A DNA stretch of 64,000 nt from Actinopolyspora biskrensis (GTDB lineage Bacteria > Actinomycetota > Actinomycetes > Mycobacteriales > Pseudonocardiaceae): assembly GCF_013408175.1 (NCBI RefSeq), contig NZ_JACBYW010000005.1:310001-374000 (forward strand). Direction: 5' to 3'. The notes beneath the pieces are model-generated. The model saw only the letters and a program-made list of their open reading frames with translations. It was not told the DNA's origin and searched no databases. A program made the position numbers and the translations under genes. Numbering within the stretch: the stretch's first letter is position 1; the number at the start of each line of letters is the position of its first letter. Below, one piece after another: positions 27,232-35,578 of the stretch.

Positions 27232-28503
27232 TCAGTCGTTCAGCGCCCGGTCCACGGCCTCCGTGTTCGGCTCCACGGTGGCCTTCGGGCCGACGTGCTC
27301 CTGCAGGGAGTCCATCGTTTTGAGGCCGTCGCCGGTGATCATCAGCACCGTCTCGGAGTCGGGGTCGATCTGGCCCGCCTCGATCAGCTTCTTCGTGGTC
27401 GCGACGGTCACACCTCCCGCCGTCTCGGCGAAGATGCCCTCCGTGCGGGCCAGCAGCCTGATGCCCTCGATGACCTCCTCGTCGCTGACGTCCTCGACGG
27501 CACCGTTGGTGCGGCGAATGGTGTCCAGCACGTACGGGCCGTCGGCCGGAGCGCCGATGGCGAGCGAACGAGCGATGGTGTCCGGACGGACCGGTTGGAC
27601 CATGTCCTGCTCGCCCTTATAGGCGTTCGACACCGGGGAGCACCCGGATGCCTGGGCGCCGAAGATCCGGTACGGGCTCGGTTCGACCAGCCCGACCTCG
27701 CCGAGCTCGCGGAAGCCCTTGTCGACCTTGGTCAGCTGCGATCCGGAGGCGATCGGGACGACGACCTGCTCGGGCAGCCGCCATCCGAGCTGTTCGGCGA
27801 CCTCGAAGGCGAGGGTCTTGGACCCTTCAGAGTAGTAGGGGCGGACGTTGACGTTCACGAACGCCCAGTCCTCGTGCTCGCCCGCCAATTCCGTGGCGAG
27901 CCTGTTCACGTCGTCGTAGTTGCCGTCGACGGACAGCAACGAACCGTCGTACACGGCGGTCATGAGCACCTTCGCCCGCTCGAGCGAGGAGGGGACCAGA
28001 ACCACCGAGTCCCATCCCGCCCGTGCGGCGGCCGCGCCCACCGCGTTGGCGAGGTTGCCCGTGGACGGACAGGCGAGCACCTTGAACCCGAACTCGCGAG
28101 CGGCGGCCAGCGCGACGGCGACCACCCTGTCCTTGAAGGAGTGGGTCGGATTGCCCGTGTCGTCCTTGACCCAGATCCGCTTCACGCCGAGCGCCTCGGC
28201 CAGCGCGTCCGCGCGGATGAGCCGCGTACAACCGGGATCGGTGTTCGGGTGCTGCTCCACGTCGGAGGGTACGGGCAGCAGCTTCTTGTACCGCCAGATC
28301 GAATTGGGACCGGATTCGATGTCCTCGCGGCGTACCCGGCCGAAGTCGTAGGTGACTTCGAGCGGGGAGAAGTCCTCGAGGCAGACGAACTCGGGCGCCA
28401 GCGGTTGCCGGTGCCCCTCTTCCTTGGAGACGAGCTCCGCGGCCGGTCCGAGGTCGAGCTTCCGGTTCGCCGCATCGGTCTGTGTCTGGGCGGCAGCTGT
28501 CAT
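27232..28503 (-). CDS. thrC: Threonine synthase
   Basis: PLP enzyme converting O-phosphohomoserine to threonine, 423 residues. The PLP lysine is in THSFKDRVV, and the phosphate loop is CPSTGNLANAVG-like; GIFAETAGGVT and ITGDGLKTMD are further family marks. This longer form differs from the roughly 350-residue form found in hom-thrC-thrB operons. ATG at 28503 follows GAGAGGA by seven bases; an upstream ATG at 28587 would start inside the riboswitch. The gene stands alone and is preceded by a SAM riboswitch. Confidence 0.95.
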   Translation of the reverse strand: MTAAAQTQTDAANRKLDLGPAAELVSKEEGHRQPLAPEFVCLEDFSPLEVTYDFGRVRREDIESGPNSIWRYKKLLPVPSDVEQHPNTDPGCTRLIRADALAEALGVKRIWVKDDTGNPTHSFKDRVVAVALAAAREFGFKVLACPSTGNLANAVGAAAARAGWDSVVLVPSSLERAKVLMTAVYDGSLLSVDGNYDDVNRLATELAGEHEDWAFVNVNVRPYYSEGSKTLAFEVAEQLGWRLPEQVVVPIASGSQLTKVDKGFRELGEVGLVEPSPYRIFGAQASGCSPVSNAYKGEQDMVQPVRPDTIARSLAIGAPADGPYVLDTIRRTNGAVEDVSDEEVIEGIRLLARTEGIFAETAGGVTVATTKKLIEAGQIDPDSETVLMITGDGLKTMDSLQEHVGPKATVEPNTEAVDRALND

Positions 28504-28517
28504 CGCGAGGTCCTCTC

Positions 28518-28650
28518 CCCTCATCTGTCCCGCTGGCGGGGTCGGAATTGGCACCGTTTTCGCCGACTGCCTCGCGATCGTGATCACGACAGTCGACGCT
28601 GGTTGCCGGGGCTTCGCAGGGCCGGTCCCTCTGCCCCTCTGGATGAGCTA
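28518..28650 (-). promoter_or_regulatory. SAM riboswitch (S-box type) upstream of thrC
   Basis: Read on the minus strand, the leader shows the S-box core in order: P1 5' arm CTCATC (28647-28642), AGAGGGGCAGAGGGACCGGC, GAAGCCCCGGCAACC, a variable P3 arm, GGTGCCAATTCCGACC, a short P4 hairpin CCCGCCAGCGGG, and the P1 3' arm GATGAG (28525-28520). The P4 hairpin favours SAM-I over the related SAM-IV fold. The closing arm touches the Shine-Dalgarno GGAGAGGA, and no terminator hairpin intervenes, so control is probably at translation start. Confidence 0.9.
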
Positions 28651-28754
28651 TCCAAGTTGTGCGGGCAACGTTACTTCATGCGCCCGCCATTCGACCACTA
28701 CGACCCAGCATCCGGGACGGGGTTGACGGGGTGGGCCGGTGTCAGAATGGGGGC

Positions 28755-29735
28755 ATGAATCCTCCGGACGCAGCAGCGCCCGCTCCGTTGCACCTCGTTC
28801 TCGGCGAGGAGGAACTGCTGGTGGAACGCGCCGTTTCCGAGACCCTGACGGCGGCTCGCAGGGCCGATCCGGAGACCGAGCTGCGGCGCGCCAAGGTGAG
28901 TGACCTCACTCCTCCCGAGCTCGACGAGATGCTCAGTCCCTCGCTGTTCGCCGATAGCCGCGTCGTCGCGCTGGACAACGCCCAGGAGGCGGGAAAGGAG
29001 ATCGCCGAGGCGCTGCTGGCCCTGGCGCGTCAACCGGCCGAGGGAGTCGTCCTGCTCGTGCTGCACAACGGTGGTGGTCGTGCCAAGCAGGCCAAGGAGC
29101 TGCCCACCGCGCTGCGCGACATGGGGGCGTCCGTGACCGAGTGCGGAAAGCTGACCCGGCACTCCGAACGGGAGGGGTTCGTCCGGGCGGAGGCGAGCAG
29201 GTGCGGAGGGCGCATCGACCCCGCGGCGGTGAGCGCTCTGCTGGAGACGGTCGGCAACGATCTCCGGGAGCTCGCCTCCTCGGTGTCCCAGCTGGTCGCC
29301 GACACCGACGGCAGGGTGGACGAGGCTGCCGTGCGGCGCTACCACCAGGGCAAGGCAGAGGTGACCGGCTTCGTCGTCGCGGAGAAGGCGGTGATGGGGG
29401 ACCGTGCCGGGGCGCTGGAAGCGTTGCGCTGGGCTCTGCAGCTCGGAGTGGCGCACGTGCTGATCGCCGACGCGCTGGCCGACGCGGTGCGGACCATCGG
29501 CCGGGTGGCCAGTGCCGGTGGAGGTGACCAGTACCGGCTGGCGCGTGAGCTCGGCATGCCGGCTTGGAAGGTCAAGAAGGCCCAGTCGCAGGCGCGGGGC
29601 TGGAACAGGCAGGGGGTCACCAGGGCGATGGGACTGGTGGCCTCGCTCAACGCGCAGGTGAAGGGGCAGGCGGCCGATGCCGAATACGCTCTGGAACGAG
29701 CCGTGCTGGAGCTGATCGAGCTGCGCTCGGGGTGA
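28755..29735 (+). CDS. holA: DNA polymerase III delta subunit
   Basis: Clamp-loader subunit that opens the beta sliding clamp. The 326 residues fit the family, with PAPLHLVLGEEELLVERAVS at the N-terminus and the helical collar domain at the C-terminus. Walker motifs are absent, as normal for delta. ATG at 28755 is chosen; CAGAAT eight bases before it may be a -10 for a leaderless transcript. It is divergent from thrC and convergent with rpsT; this holA-rpsT-lepA neighbourhood is conserved in actinobacteria. Confidence 0.93.
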   Translation: MNPPDAAAPAPLHLVLGEEELLVERAVSETLTAARRADPETELRRAKVSDLTPPELDEMLSPSLFADSRVVALDNAQEAGKEIAEALLALARQPAEGVVLLVLHNGGGRAKQAKELPTALRDMGASVTECGKLTRHSEREGFVRAEASRCGGRIDPAAVSALLETVGNDLRELASSVSQLVADTDGRVDEAAVRRYHQGKAEVTGFVVAEKAVMGDRAGALEALRWALQLGVAHVLIADALADAVRTIGRVASAGGGDQYRLARELGMPAWKVKKAQSQARGWNRQGVTRAMGLVASLNAQVKGQAADAEYALERAVLELIELRSG

Positions 29736-29781
29736 ACTCCCGAGCCCGACGGACTTTCCCGTCGCCGCTCCTGGAGCTGAA

Positions 29782-29820
29782 CGGGTCCCCTCCGGTATCG
29801 CCGAAGGGGACCCGAGTTTC
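29782..29820. terminator. Terminator between holA and rpsT
   Basis: A 10-bp stem (29782-29791 with 29805-29814), extended by 3 bp after a mismatch, is followed by AGTTTC on the plus strand. It ends holA and may serve convergent rpsT. Confidence 0.65.
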
Positions 29821-29948
29821 TCCGTTTGGCGACATTCGCCTCCGCCGGGCGCCGCTCCGTGTGGTCGGCCCCGTTCACCGCGCGGAACATCGTCCGCGTG
29901 GTCCGAACGGTCCTCCTCGCCGCGGAGGTGAACCGCCCGCCCGGATCG

Positions 29949-30209
29949 TCAGAGCTGGTTCAGCTGCCGAGCCATCGAGGACTTCTTGTTGGCGGCCTGG
30001 TTGCGGTGGATGACGCCCTTCTTGGTGGCCTTGTCCAGCTCGCGGGTCGCGGCCCGCTCCAGCTCGGTGGCCTTCTCCTTGTCGCCGGCGGCAGCGGCCT
30101 CGCGGAACTTGCGCATCGCGGTCTTGACCGTGGTCTTGACCGACTTGTTGCGACGGCGATTGCGCTCGTTGATCAGGACACGCTTCTTGGAGGACTTGAT
30201 GTTGGCCAC
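29949..30209 (-). CDS. rpsT: 30S ribosomal protein S20
   Basis: Primary 16S rRNA-binding protein, 86 residues, highly basic, with the family opening [20 protein letters not shown] and three predicted helices. ATG is preceded by AGAGGCG. It stands alone and faces holA tail to tail, as in mycobacteria. Confidence 0.97.
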   Translation of the reverse strand: MANIKSSKKRVLINERNRRRNKSVKTTVKTAMRKFREAAAAGDKEKATELERAATRELDKATKKGVIHRNQAANKKSSMARQLNQL

Positions 30210-30392
30210 TGGTACGCCTCTTTCTGATCGACCGGAGTGTCGCGACCGCGCTCGAACGGCGCCGTCCCGCGCTGTCCTCGTGCGAAGGCGACGAGGGCGT
30301 CGGACGGCCTTCCTCCATGTCGGAAACGCCGCGCGGTGCGGTTGGCCATGGTAGCAATCCCGAACGCAGCCACCGCGTTCGGTTCGAGGAGG

Positions 30393-30614
30393 TCAGCCAC
30401 CGTGCTCGCCCGGCTGTCCCTCGTGCTTGGCCGGACGCCCTCTGCGGGGTCGGTTCCCGGCGTTGCTCGGCAGTCTCCCCGCGTCCTCGAGCGCGCGGCG
30501 CAGCAGGAACTCGATCTGCGCGTTGGTGCTGCGCAGTTCGTCCCCAGCCCACTGCGCGAGCGCGTCGTGAACGGCCGGGTCCAGCCGCAGCAGGAAGCTC
30601 TTGCGGGATGCCAC
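30393..30614 (-). CDS. Ribbon-helix-helix (Arc-like) DNA-binding protein
   Basis: A 73-residue protein. The first 45 residues (SRKSFLLRLDPAVHDALAQW, then AQIEFLLRRAL) have the beta strand and two helices of the Arc/MetJ fold; the tail is Gly/Pro/Arg-rich (AT-hook-like RRGRPAK). GTG at 30614 follows GAGGTG and lies eight bases after the stop of the SPFH gene, so the two are one operon. It probably binds as a dimer to a short palindrome; the perfect 16-bp palindrome before the SPFH gene is the obvious candidate, implying autoregulation. Confidence 0.85.
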   Translation of the reverse strand: MASRKSFLLRLDPAVHDALAQWAGDELRSTNAQIEFLLRRALEDAGRLPSNAGNRPRRGRPAKHEGQPGEHGG

Positions 30615-30622
30615 GGAACACC

Positions 30623-31576
30623 TCAGTGATACAACGAGCCGGTGTTGACCACCGGCTGTGCCGCGTTGTCGCCGCACAGCACTACCAGCAGGTTACTGAC
30701 CATGGCGGCCTTGCGCTCCTCGTCGAGCTCGACGACCTGCTGTTCGGAGAGGTCTCGGAGAGCGGACTCCACCATTCCGACCGCGCCCTGGACGATCCGC
30801 TCCCGCGCCGCCACGACCGCGTCGGCCTGCTGGCGCTGCAACATCGACTGCGCGATCTCCGGAGCGTAGGCGAGGTGGGTGAGGCGGGACTCCACGACCT
30901 CCACCCCGGCGGACCGGACCCGCTCGGCGACCTCGACGGACAGCTTGGTGGTTATCTCGGCCGCGTTCTCCCGCAACGAGAGGTTCTCCGATCCCGCCTT
31001 GTCGTAGGGATAGCTGGTGGCGATGTGCCGCACCGCCGTTTCGGTCTGGGTCTGCACGAACTCGACGAAGTCGTCGACCGTGAACGAGGCCTGCGCGGTG
31101 TCGGCGACCTGCCACACCACGACCGCCGCGATCTCGATCGGGCTGCCGTCGGCGTCGTTGACCTTCATCACGTTGGTCTCGTGATTGCGGATCCGCGTGG
31201 AGATGCGCTTCCGCGTGGTCAACGGGTTGACCCACTGCAGGCCCGAGGTGCGCAGCGTCCCGGTGTAGCGGCCGAGGAACTGCAGCACCCGCGCCTCGCC
31301 CGGGGAGACGGCCACCAGGCCGACCAGGGTCAACACCCCTCCGATCGCGGCGATGACCCCGATCGCGACCAGCCACCACGCCGCCGTCGTGCCCCCGGCG
31401 AACATCAGCGCTATGCCCCCGAGCAGCGCGAGCACTCCCAGGCCGAGCATCGGCAGCCCGGGGGCTTGCTCCCGCGCCGCGTATTCGCGGATCTCGGACT
31501 CGGGCATCGAGACGGTGGCCTCGGTGGCCTCGGACGTGCTCCCCGACGGTCGGGTGGCGGAGTCCCCCTCGCTCAT
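30623..31576 (-). CDS. SPFH/PHB-domain membrane protein
   Basis: A 317-residue stomatin/prohibitin-like protein. Two hydrophobic segments at about 42-60 and 66-90 anchor it, then the SPFH domain runs from about 92 ([32 protein letters not shown]) to 260, with a coiled-coil-like region after it ([18 protein letters not shown]). Such proteins form large rings that organise membrane microdomains or protect proteases. ATG at 31576 follows GAGGAGG. It is co-oriented with the ribbon-helix-helix gene downstream. No NfeD-type partner is visible. Confidence 0.9.
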   Translation of the reverse strand: MSEGDSATRPSGSTSEATEATVSMPESEIREYAAREQAPGLPMLGLGVLALLGGIALMFAGGTTAAWWLVAIGVIAAIGGVLTLVGLVAVSPGEARVLQFLGRYTGTLRTSGLQWVNPLTTRKRISTRIRNHETNVMKVNDADGSPIEIAAVVVWQVADTAQASFTVDDFVEFVQTQTETAVRHIATSYPYDKAGSENLSLRENAAEITTKLSVEVAERVRSAGVEVVESRLTHLAYAPEIAQSMLQRQQADAVVAARERIVQGAVGMVESALRDLSEQQVVELDEERKAAMVSNLLVVLCGDNAAQPVVNTGSLYH

Positions 31577-31616
31577 CGATCCTCCTCGGAGTCGAAACCG
31601 ATGTCTTGCTGACATT

Positions 31617-31632
31617 AAAGTGATATCACTTT
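31617..31632. promoter_or_regulatory. Perfect 16-bp palindrome AAAGTGATATCACTTT
   Basis: Lies 40 bases upstream of the SPFH start codon in an AT-rich pocket (about 31610-31640) inside otherwise GC-rich DNA. Position fits an operator over the promoter of the SPFH-RHH operon. A 16-base perfect palindrome is unlikely by chance in such GC-rich DNA. Confidence 0.7.
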
Positions 31633-31820
31633 TTCGGTGGGGGCTCAATCCCGGACCGCCGGACGATCCCGGCTGCTCGCGAGGCCCGGGCGTCAACCGA
31701 TCGGACAAGCCGTCGGGCTCGCGCGATGGCGCGTGCCGGGTGGTGAGGTCCGCGGGACGGAGGGCTCGCGACCGGTGCGGATGTCCGGCGGATCCGACCG
31801 CGATCGGGTAGGACGGGGGC

Positions 31821-32201
31821 ATGGACGTTCTCAGCAGCAGGATGATTCTGCGACCCGGTGATCACGATCGCTCGGTGCGGTTCTACCGCGACACGCTCGG
31901 GCTGGCGATCCACCGCGAGTTTCCCGGCGGCACGGTGTTCTTCCTCGGACAGGGGTTGCTGGAGGTGTCCGGCAACGGCAGTACCGGCCCGAGCCCCGAC
32001 CAGATGCTGTGGCTGCAGGTGCGGGACGCCGCCGAGAGCGTCCGGGAGCTGCGCGAGCTCGGGGTCCGGGTGCTGGCCGAGCCCGAACGCCAACCCTGGG
32101 GGCTGATCGAGGGAACCATCGCCGATCCGGACGGGATGCGGATCGTGCTCGTCGAAGTGCCGCCCGAACATCCGCTGCGCTCCGACGTGCGTCAGCAGTG
32201 A
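31821..32201 (+). CDS. VOC-superfamily (glyoxalase/dioxygenase-like) protein
   Basis: A 126-residue single-module vicinal oxygen chelate protein. It starts like family members with a beta strand and [13 protein letters not shown], and ends [15 protein letters not shown], where the terminal glutamate usually binds metal. It may act in resistance or as a small epimerase or dioxygenase; no specific reaction can be named. It points away from the SPFH operon, with 244 bases between the two starts. Confidence 0.85.
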   Translation: MDVLSSRMILRPGDHDRSVRFYRDTLGLAIHREFPGGTVFFLGQGLLEVSGNGSTGPSPDQMLWLQVRDAAESVRELRELGVRVLAEPERQPWGLIEGTIADPDGMRIVLVEVPPEHPLRSDVRQQ

Positions 32202-32258
32202 GCGCTTCCGCCCCACCGCGCTCCGGCTGTACCGTCTCGCTCGAGACCGTCACTTCGG

Positions 32259-32281
32259 GAAGCGCTCCGGAAGAGCGCTTC
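32259..32281 (+). terminator. Hairpin terminator after the VOC gene
   Basis: A perfect 9-bp stem (32259-32267 with 32273-32281) with loop CGGAA, 58 bases after the stop. A smaller inverted repeat GTCTCG-ct-CGAGAC lies just before it. Confidence 0.55.
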
Positions 32282-32426
32282 GCGCGGAACCGTCGGTGCC
32301 GGGGGCGGTAGTGGGCCTCGGAGCACCCCGGTCCCGGAGCTGGCATCGGACATCCACGACTTTCGTGGGACGATGGGAGCAAATCCCTGCCCGTACGCGA
32401 GTCGACATCCCGCGAGGAAGACTTCA

Positions 32427-34280
32427 GTGAGCACCTTCGCAGACACGACCTTCACGTCTCCTGAACGCATCAGGAACTTCTGCATCATCGCCCATATCGA
32501 CCACGGCAAGTCGACACTGGCCGACCGGGTGCTGCAGCTCACCGAGGTGCTCGACGAGCGCGCGTACCGGGACCAGTACCTGGACCGGATGGACCTGGAG
32601 CGTGAGCGCGGCATCACGATCAAGTCGCAGAACGTGCGGCTGCCGTGGCAGCTCGACGGCGAGGACTACGTGCTGCACCTGATCGACACCCCGGGGCACG
32701 TCGACTTCACCTACGAGGTCAGCCGTTCCCTGGCCGCGTGTGAAGGCGCCATCCTGCTGGTCGACGCGTCCCAGGGCATCGAGGCCCAGACGTTGGCCAA
32801 CCTCTACCTGGCCATGGAGCACGACCTGGAGATCATCCCCGTGCTCAACAAGATCGACCTCCCCTCCGCGGAACCGGACTACTACGCTTCGGAGCTCGCC
32901 CACATCATCGGCTGCGCGGAGTCCGACGTGCTGCGGGTCTCGGCCAAGAGCGGTGAGGGCGTGGCCGAGGTGCTCGACGCGGTGGTGCTCAACGTGCCCG
33001 CTCCGGTAGGTGAGCAGAGCGCGCCCGCGCGCGCGATGATCTTCGACTCGGTCTACGACACCTACCGGGGTGTCATCACCTACATCCGCGTGGTCGACGG
33101 CAAGATCACTCCACGGGAGAAGATCCGGATGATGTCCACCGGGGCCACCCACGAGTTGTTGGAAGTGGGGATCATCTCGCCGGACCAGAAGCCCTCCGAA
33201 GGGCTCGGGGTCGGCGAGGTCGGTTACCTGATCACCGGGGTCAAGGACGTCCGCCAGTCCAGGGTCGGTGACACCGTCACCTTCGCGAAGAACGGCGCGG
33301 AACAGGCGCTTCCCGGTTACCGGGACCCGATCCCGATGGTTTACGCCGGGCTTTACCCGATCGAGGGCTCCGACTACCCGGTCCTGCGGGACGCGCTGGA
33401 CAAGTTGCTGCTCAACGACGCCGCGCTGACCTACGAGCCCGAGACCTCGGGAGCCCTCGGCTTCGGATTCCGCTGCGGTTTCCTCGGACTGCTGCACCTG
33501 GAGATCACCAGGGCGCGGCTGGAGCGCGAGTACAACCTGAACCTCATCTCCACCGCACCGAACGTGGTCTACAACGTCCTGCTGCAGGACGGCACCGAGG
33601 TCGAGGTCACCAACCCCTCCGACTGGCCCGAGAACAAGATCCAGGAGGTGCGCGAGCCGATCGCCAAGTGCACCGTGATCGCCCCGTCCGAGTTCGTCGG
33701 CGCGATCATGGAGCTGTGCCAGAGCCGGCGCGGACAGCTCGACAGCATGGACTACCTCTCCGAGAGCCGCGTCGAGCTGCGCTACACCATGCCGCTGGGC
33801 GAGATCGTGTTCGACTTCTTCGACCACCTCAAGTCGCGCACGCGCGGTTACGCCTCCATGGACTACGAGGAGTCCGGAACGCAGGCCGCGGATCTGGTCA
33901 AGGTGGACATCCTGCTGCAGCACGAGCCCGTGGACGCGTTCAGCGCGATCGTGCACAAGGACAACGCCTACTCCTATGGCGCGCGGATGGCCTCGAAACT
34001 GCGCGAGCTGATCCCGCGTCAGCAGTTCGAAGTACCGGTCCAGGCCGCGGTGGGATCGCGGATCATAGCTCGCGAGACGATCCGCGCCATGCGCAAGGAC
34101 GTTCTCGCCAAGTGCTACGGCGGTGACATCAGCCGTAAGCGCAAGCTGCTGGAGAAGCAGAAGGAAGGCAAGAAGAAGATGAAGACGGTCGGTCGCGTCG
34201 AGGTCCCGCAGGAGGCCTTCGTGGCCGCGCTGTCCACGGACGACTCGGCCAAGGACGACTCCTCCAAGGGCAAGAAGTAA
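32427..34280 (+). CDS. lepA: Elongation factor 4 (LepA)
   Basis: Ribosome-associated GTPase that back-translocates or aids 30S assembly. The 617 residues show the P-loop [13 protein letters not shown], switch [14 protein letters not shown] and [11 protein letters not shown], then EF-G-like domains and the LepA-specific C-terminal domain ([20 protein letters not shown]). The GTG start at 32427 is six bases after GAGGAAG. It has a short Lys/Ser/Asp tail beyond the family end. Confidence 0.97.
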   Translation: MSTFADTTFTSPERIRNFCIIAHIDHGKSTLADRVLQLTEVLDERAYRDQYLDRMDLERERGITIKSQNVRLPWQLDGEDYVLHLIDTPGHVDFTYEVSRSLAACEGAILLVDASQGIEAQTLANLYLAMEHDLEIIPVLNKIDLPSAEPDYYASELAHIIGCAESDVLRVSAKSGEGVAEVLDAVVLNVPAPVGEQSAPARAMIFDSVYDTYRGVITYIRVVDGKITPREKIRMMSTGATHELLEVGIISPDQKPSEGLGVGEVGYLITGVKDVRQSRVGDTVTFAKNGAEQALPGYRDPIPMVYAGLYPIEGSDYPVLRDALDKLLLNDAALTYEPETSGALGFGFRCGFLGLLHLEITRARLEREYNLNLISTAPNVVYNVLLQDGTEVEVTNPSDWPENKIQEVREPIAKCTVIAPSEFVGAIMELCQSRRGQLDSMDYLSESRVELRYTMPLGEIVFDFFDHLKSRTRGYASMDYEESGTQAADLVKVDILLQHEPVDAFSAIVHKDNAYSYGARMASKLRELIPRQQFEVPVQAAVGSRIIARETIRAMRKDVLAKCYGGDISRKRKLLEKQKEGKKKMKTVGRVEVPQEAFVAALSTDDSAKDDSSKGKK

Positions 34281-34459
34281 GGACTCACGGAGCTTTGCGG
34301 GGGCGGCCGGGTGCCTCATGTGAGTCGGCACCGCGGGATCGTCGCGGTGCGCGTGGAGCGGACCGCTGCCCTTCGGCGCGTTCGTCTCCCCGCGTGTCAG
34401 GGGGCCGTAGTTGAATCGCTTCCCGTGGTCACCGATGCGGATTTCGGGAGGGGACAGCA

Positions 34460-34933
34460 ATGTCCGAAGGGCACGAATACACCACTGTGGTGCGGTGGAC
34501 GGGCAACCGGGGCAGCGGCACCGAAACGTACCGTTCCTACGGTCGCGAGCACGTCGTCGAAGTGGCTGGCAAGCCCGTCCTGCACGGATCCGCCGATCCG
34601 GCCTTCCTGGGTGATCCGGGGCTGATGAACCCGGAGGAACTGCTGGTCGCCGCGCTCGCGGAGTGCCACATGCTCTGGTACCTGGGGATCTGTGCCTCTT
34701 CCGGGGTGGTGGTCACGGACTACCGCGACCCCGCCGCGGGCACCATGGTCGAGGAAACGGCCGGAGGCGGGCGGTTCACCGAGGTGGTGCTGCGTCCGGT
34801 CGTCACCGTGCGGGACGAGTCGATGCGGGAGAGCGCGTCGAAGGCGCACGAGCAGGCGCACCGCAGGTGCTTCATCGCTAATTCCGTCAACTTCCCGGTA
34901 CGTCACGAGCCGGAGATCCACGCGGAGTCCTGA
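34460..34933 (+). CDS. OsmC-family peroxiredoxin-like protein
   Basis: A 157-residue OsmC/Ohr-type protein that reduces organic hydroperoxides through two cysteines. The reactive cysteine is in LAECHMLWYL and the second in RRCFIANSVN. The lack of the Ohr-type spacing and its length fit the general OsmC group. ATG is preceded by GGGAGGGGA. A 12-bp hairpin at 35070-35100 ends the unit. Confidence 0.9.
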   Translation: MSEGHEYTTVVRWTGNRGSGTETYRSYGREHVVEVAGKPVLHGSADPAFLGDPGLMNPEELLVAALAECHMLWYLGICASSGVVVTDYRDPAAGTMVEETAGGGRFTEVVLRPVVTVRDESMRESASKAHEQAHRRCFIANSVNFPVRHEPEIHAES

Positions 34934-35069
34934 TCGAGGTTGCCCGCTCGGTTCTTGTGGCGGTGCGAACCGCTCGGGTGGTCGTTCCGGCTCCGGCGGC
35001 GCCGAAGCCGAAGTAGCGCACCGGTCGTCGAGGCGACGGGAAAGCACCGATCAGCGCGAGGCCGCTTCC

Positions 35070-35100
35070 GTGCGGCACCGGCCCGGGACCGGTGCCGCAC
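35070..35100 (+). terminator. Strong hairpin terminator after osmC-like gene
   Basis: A perfect 12-bp stem (35070-35081 with 35089-35100) with 7-base loop CCCGGGA, 136 bases after the stop. Confidence 0.65.
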
Positions 35101-35578
35101 TCGTCCGCGGGGCGCTCCCGCCGCGGGAATCGTGCGCGCACCGGATTGATCCGAATGCCCTTGGCGCTCGCTCGGGCGACCGCTCGGACCCGCGAGCTGC
35201 GGTGGCAGCGATGCGCCCTCTCCCCGTCTTGTGGTTTGCGATACCCATATAGAAATTATCTATGGGATAGATTCAAAAATTGTCTGAAGTGTGCCCCGCA
35301 TGGTCTCTGCGCTGGGGATTGAGTTTGCTTTTTTTCGATTCTGCGGCGATGTCGCGGGGGAGATTGGCCGCGGCGGGGGTTGCGTTTGTTTCGGTGTCGG
35401 ATAGTATGCCCGTCGAATAACGGCAGAGCTCGGTCCTTTAATTGTCCGCGCCTGTTGTTCCGCCGCGGGTTCACGTGTCGAACGATCAAAGGCGATCTTT
35501 TCTGGCTACCGTGGTTTTCCGGTTTTGAGCGGTCCGGATCGCATGCTGTCGCAATCCCCACAGTGCAGGAGGTCGAAC
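35101..35578. other. Intergenic, AT-rich upstream region of the sulfatase operon
   Basis: No credible gene. From about 35230 to 35420 base composition drops well below the neighbours. It contains CCCATA/TATGGG (35244-35249 with 35261-35266) as an inverted repeat and the promoter at 35380-35407. Length and composition suggest a regulatory region with more than one binding site. Confidence 0.45.
35380..35407 (+). promoter_or_regulatory. Candidate housekeeping promoter of the sulfatase operon
   Basis: TTGCGT (35380-35385) and TAGTAT (35402-35407) are separated by 16 bases, a fair match to the vegetative consensus. A transcript from here would have a leader of about 165 bases before the sulfatase ATG. 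Confidence 0.4.
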
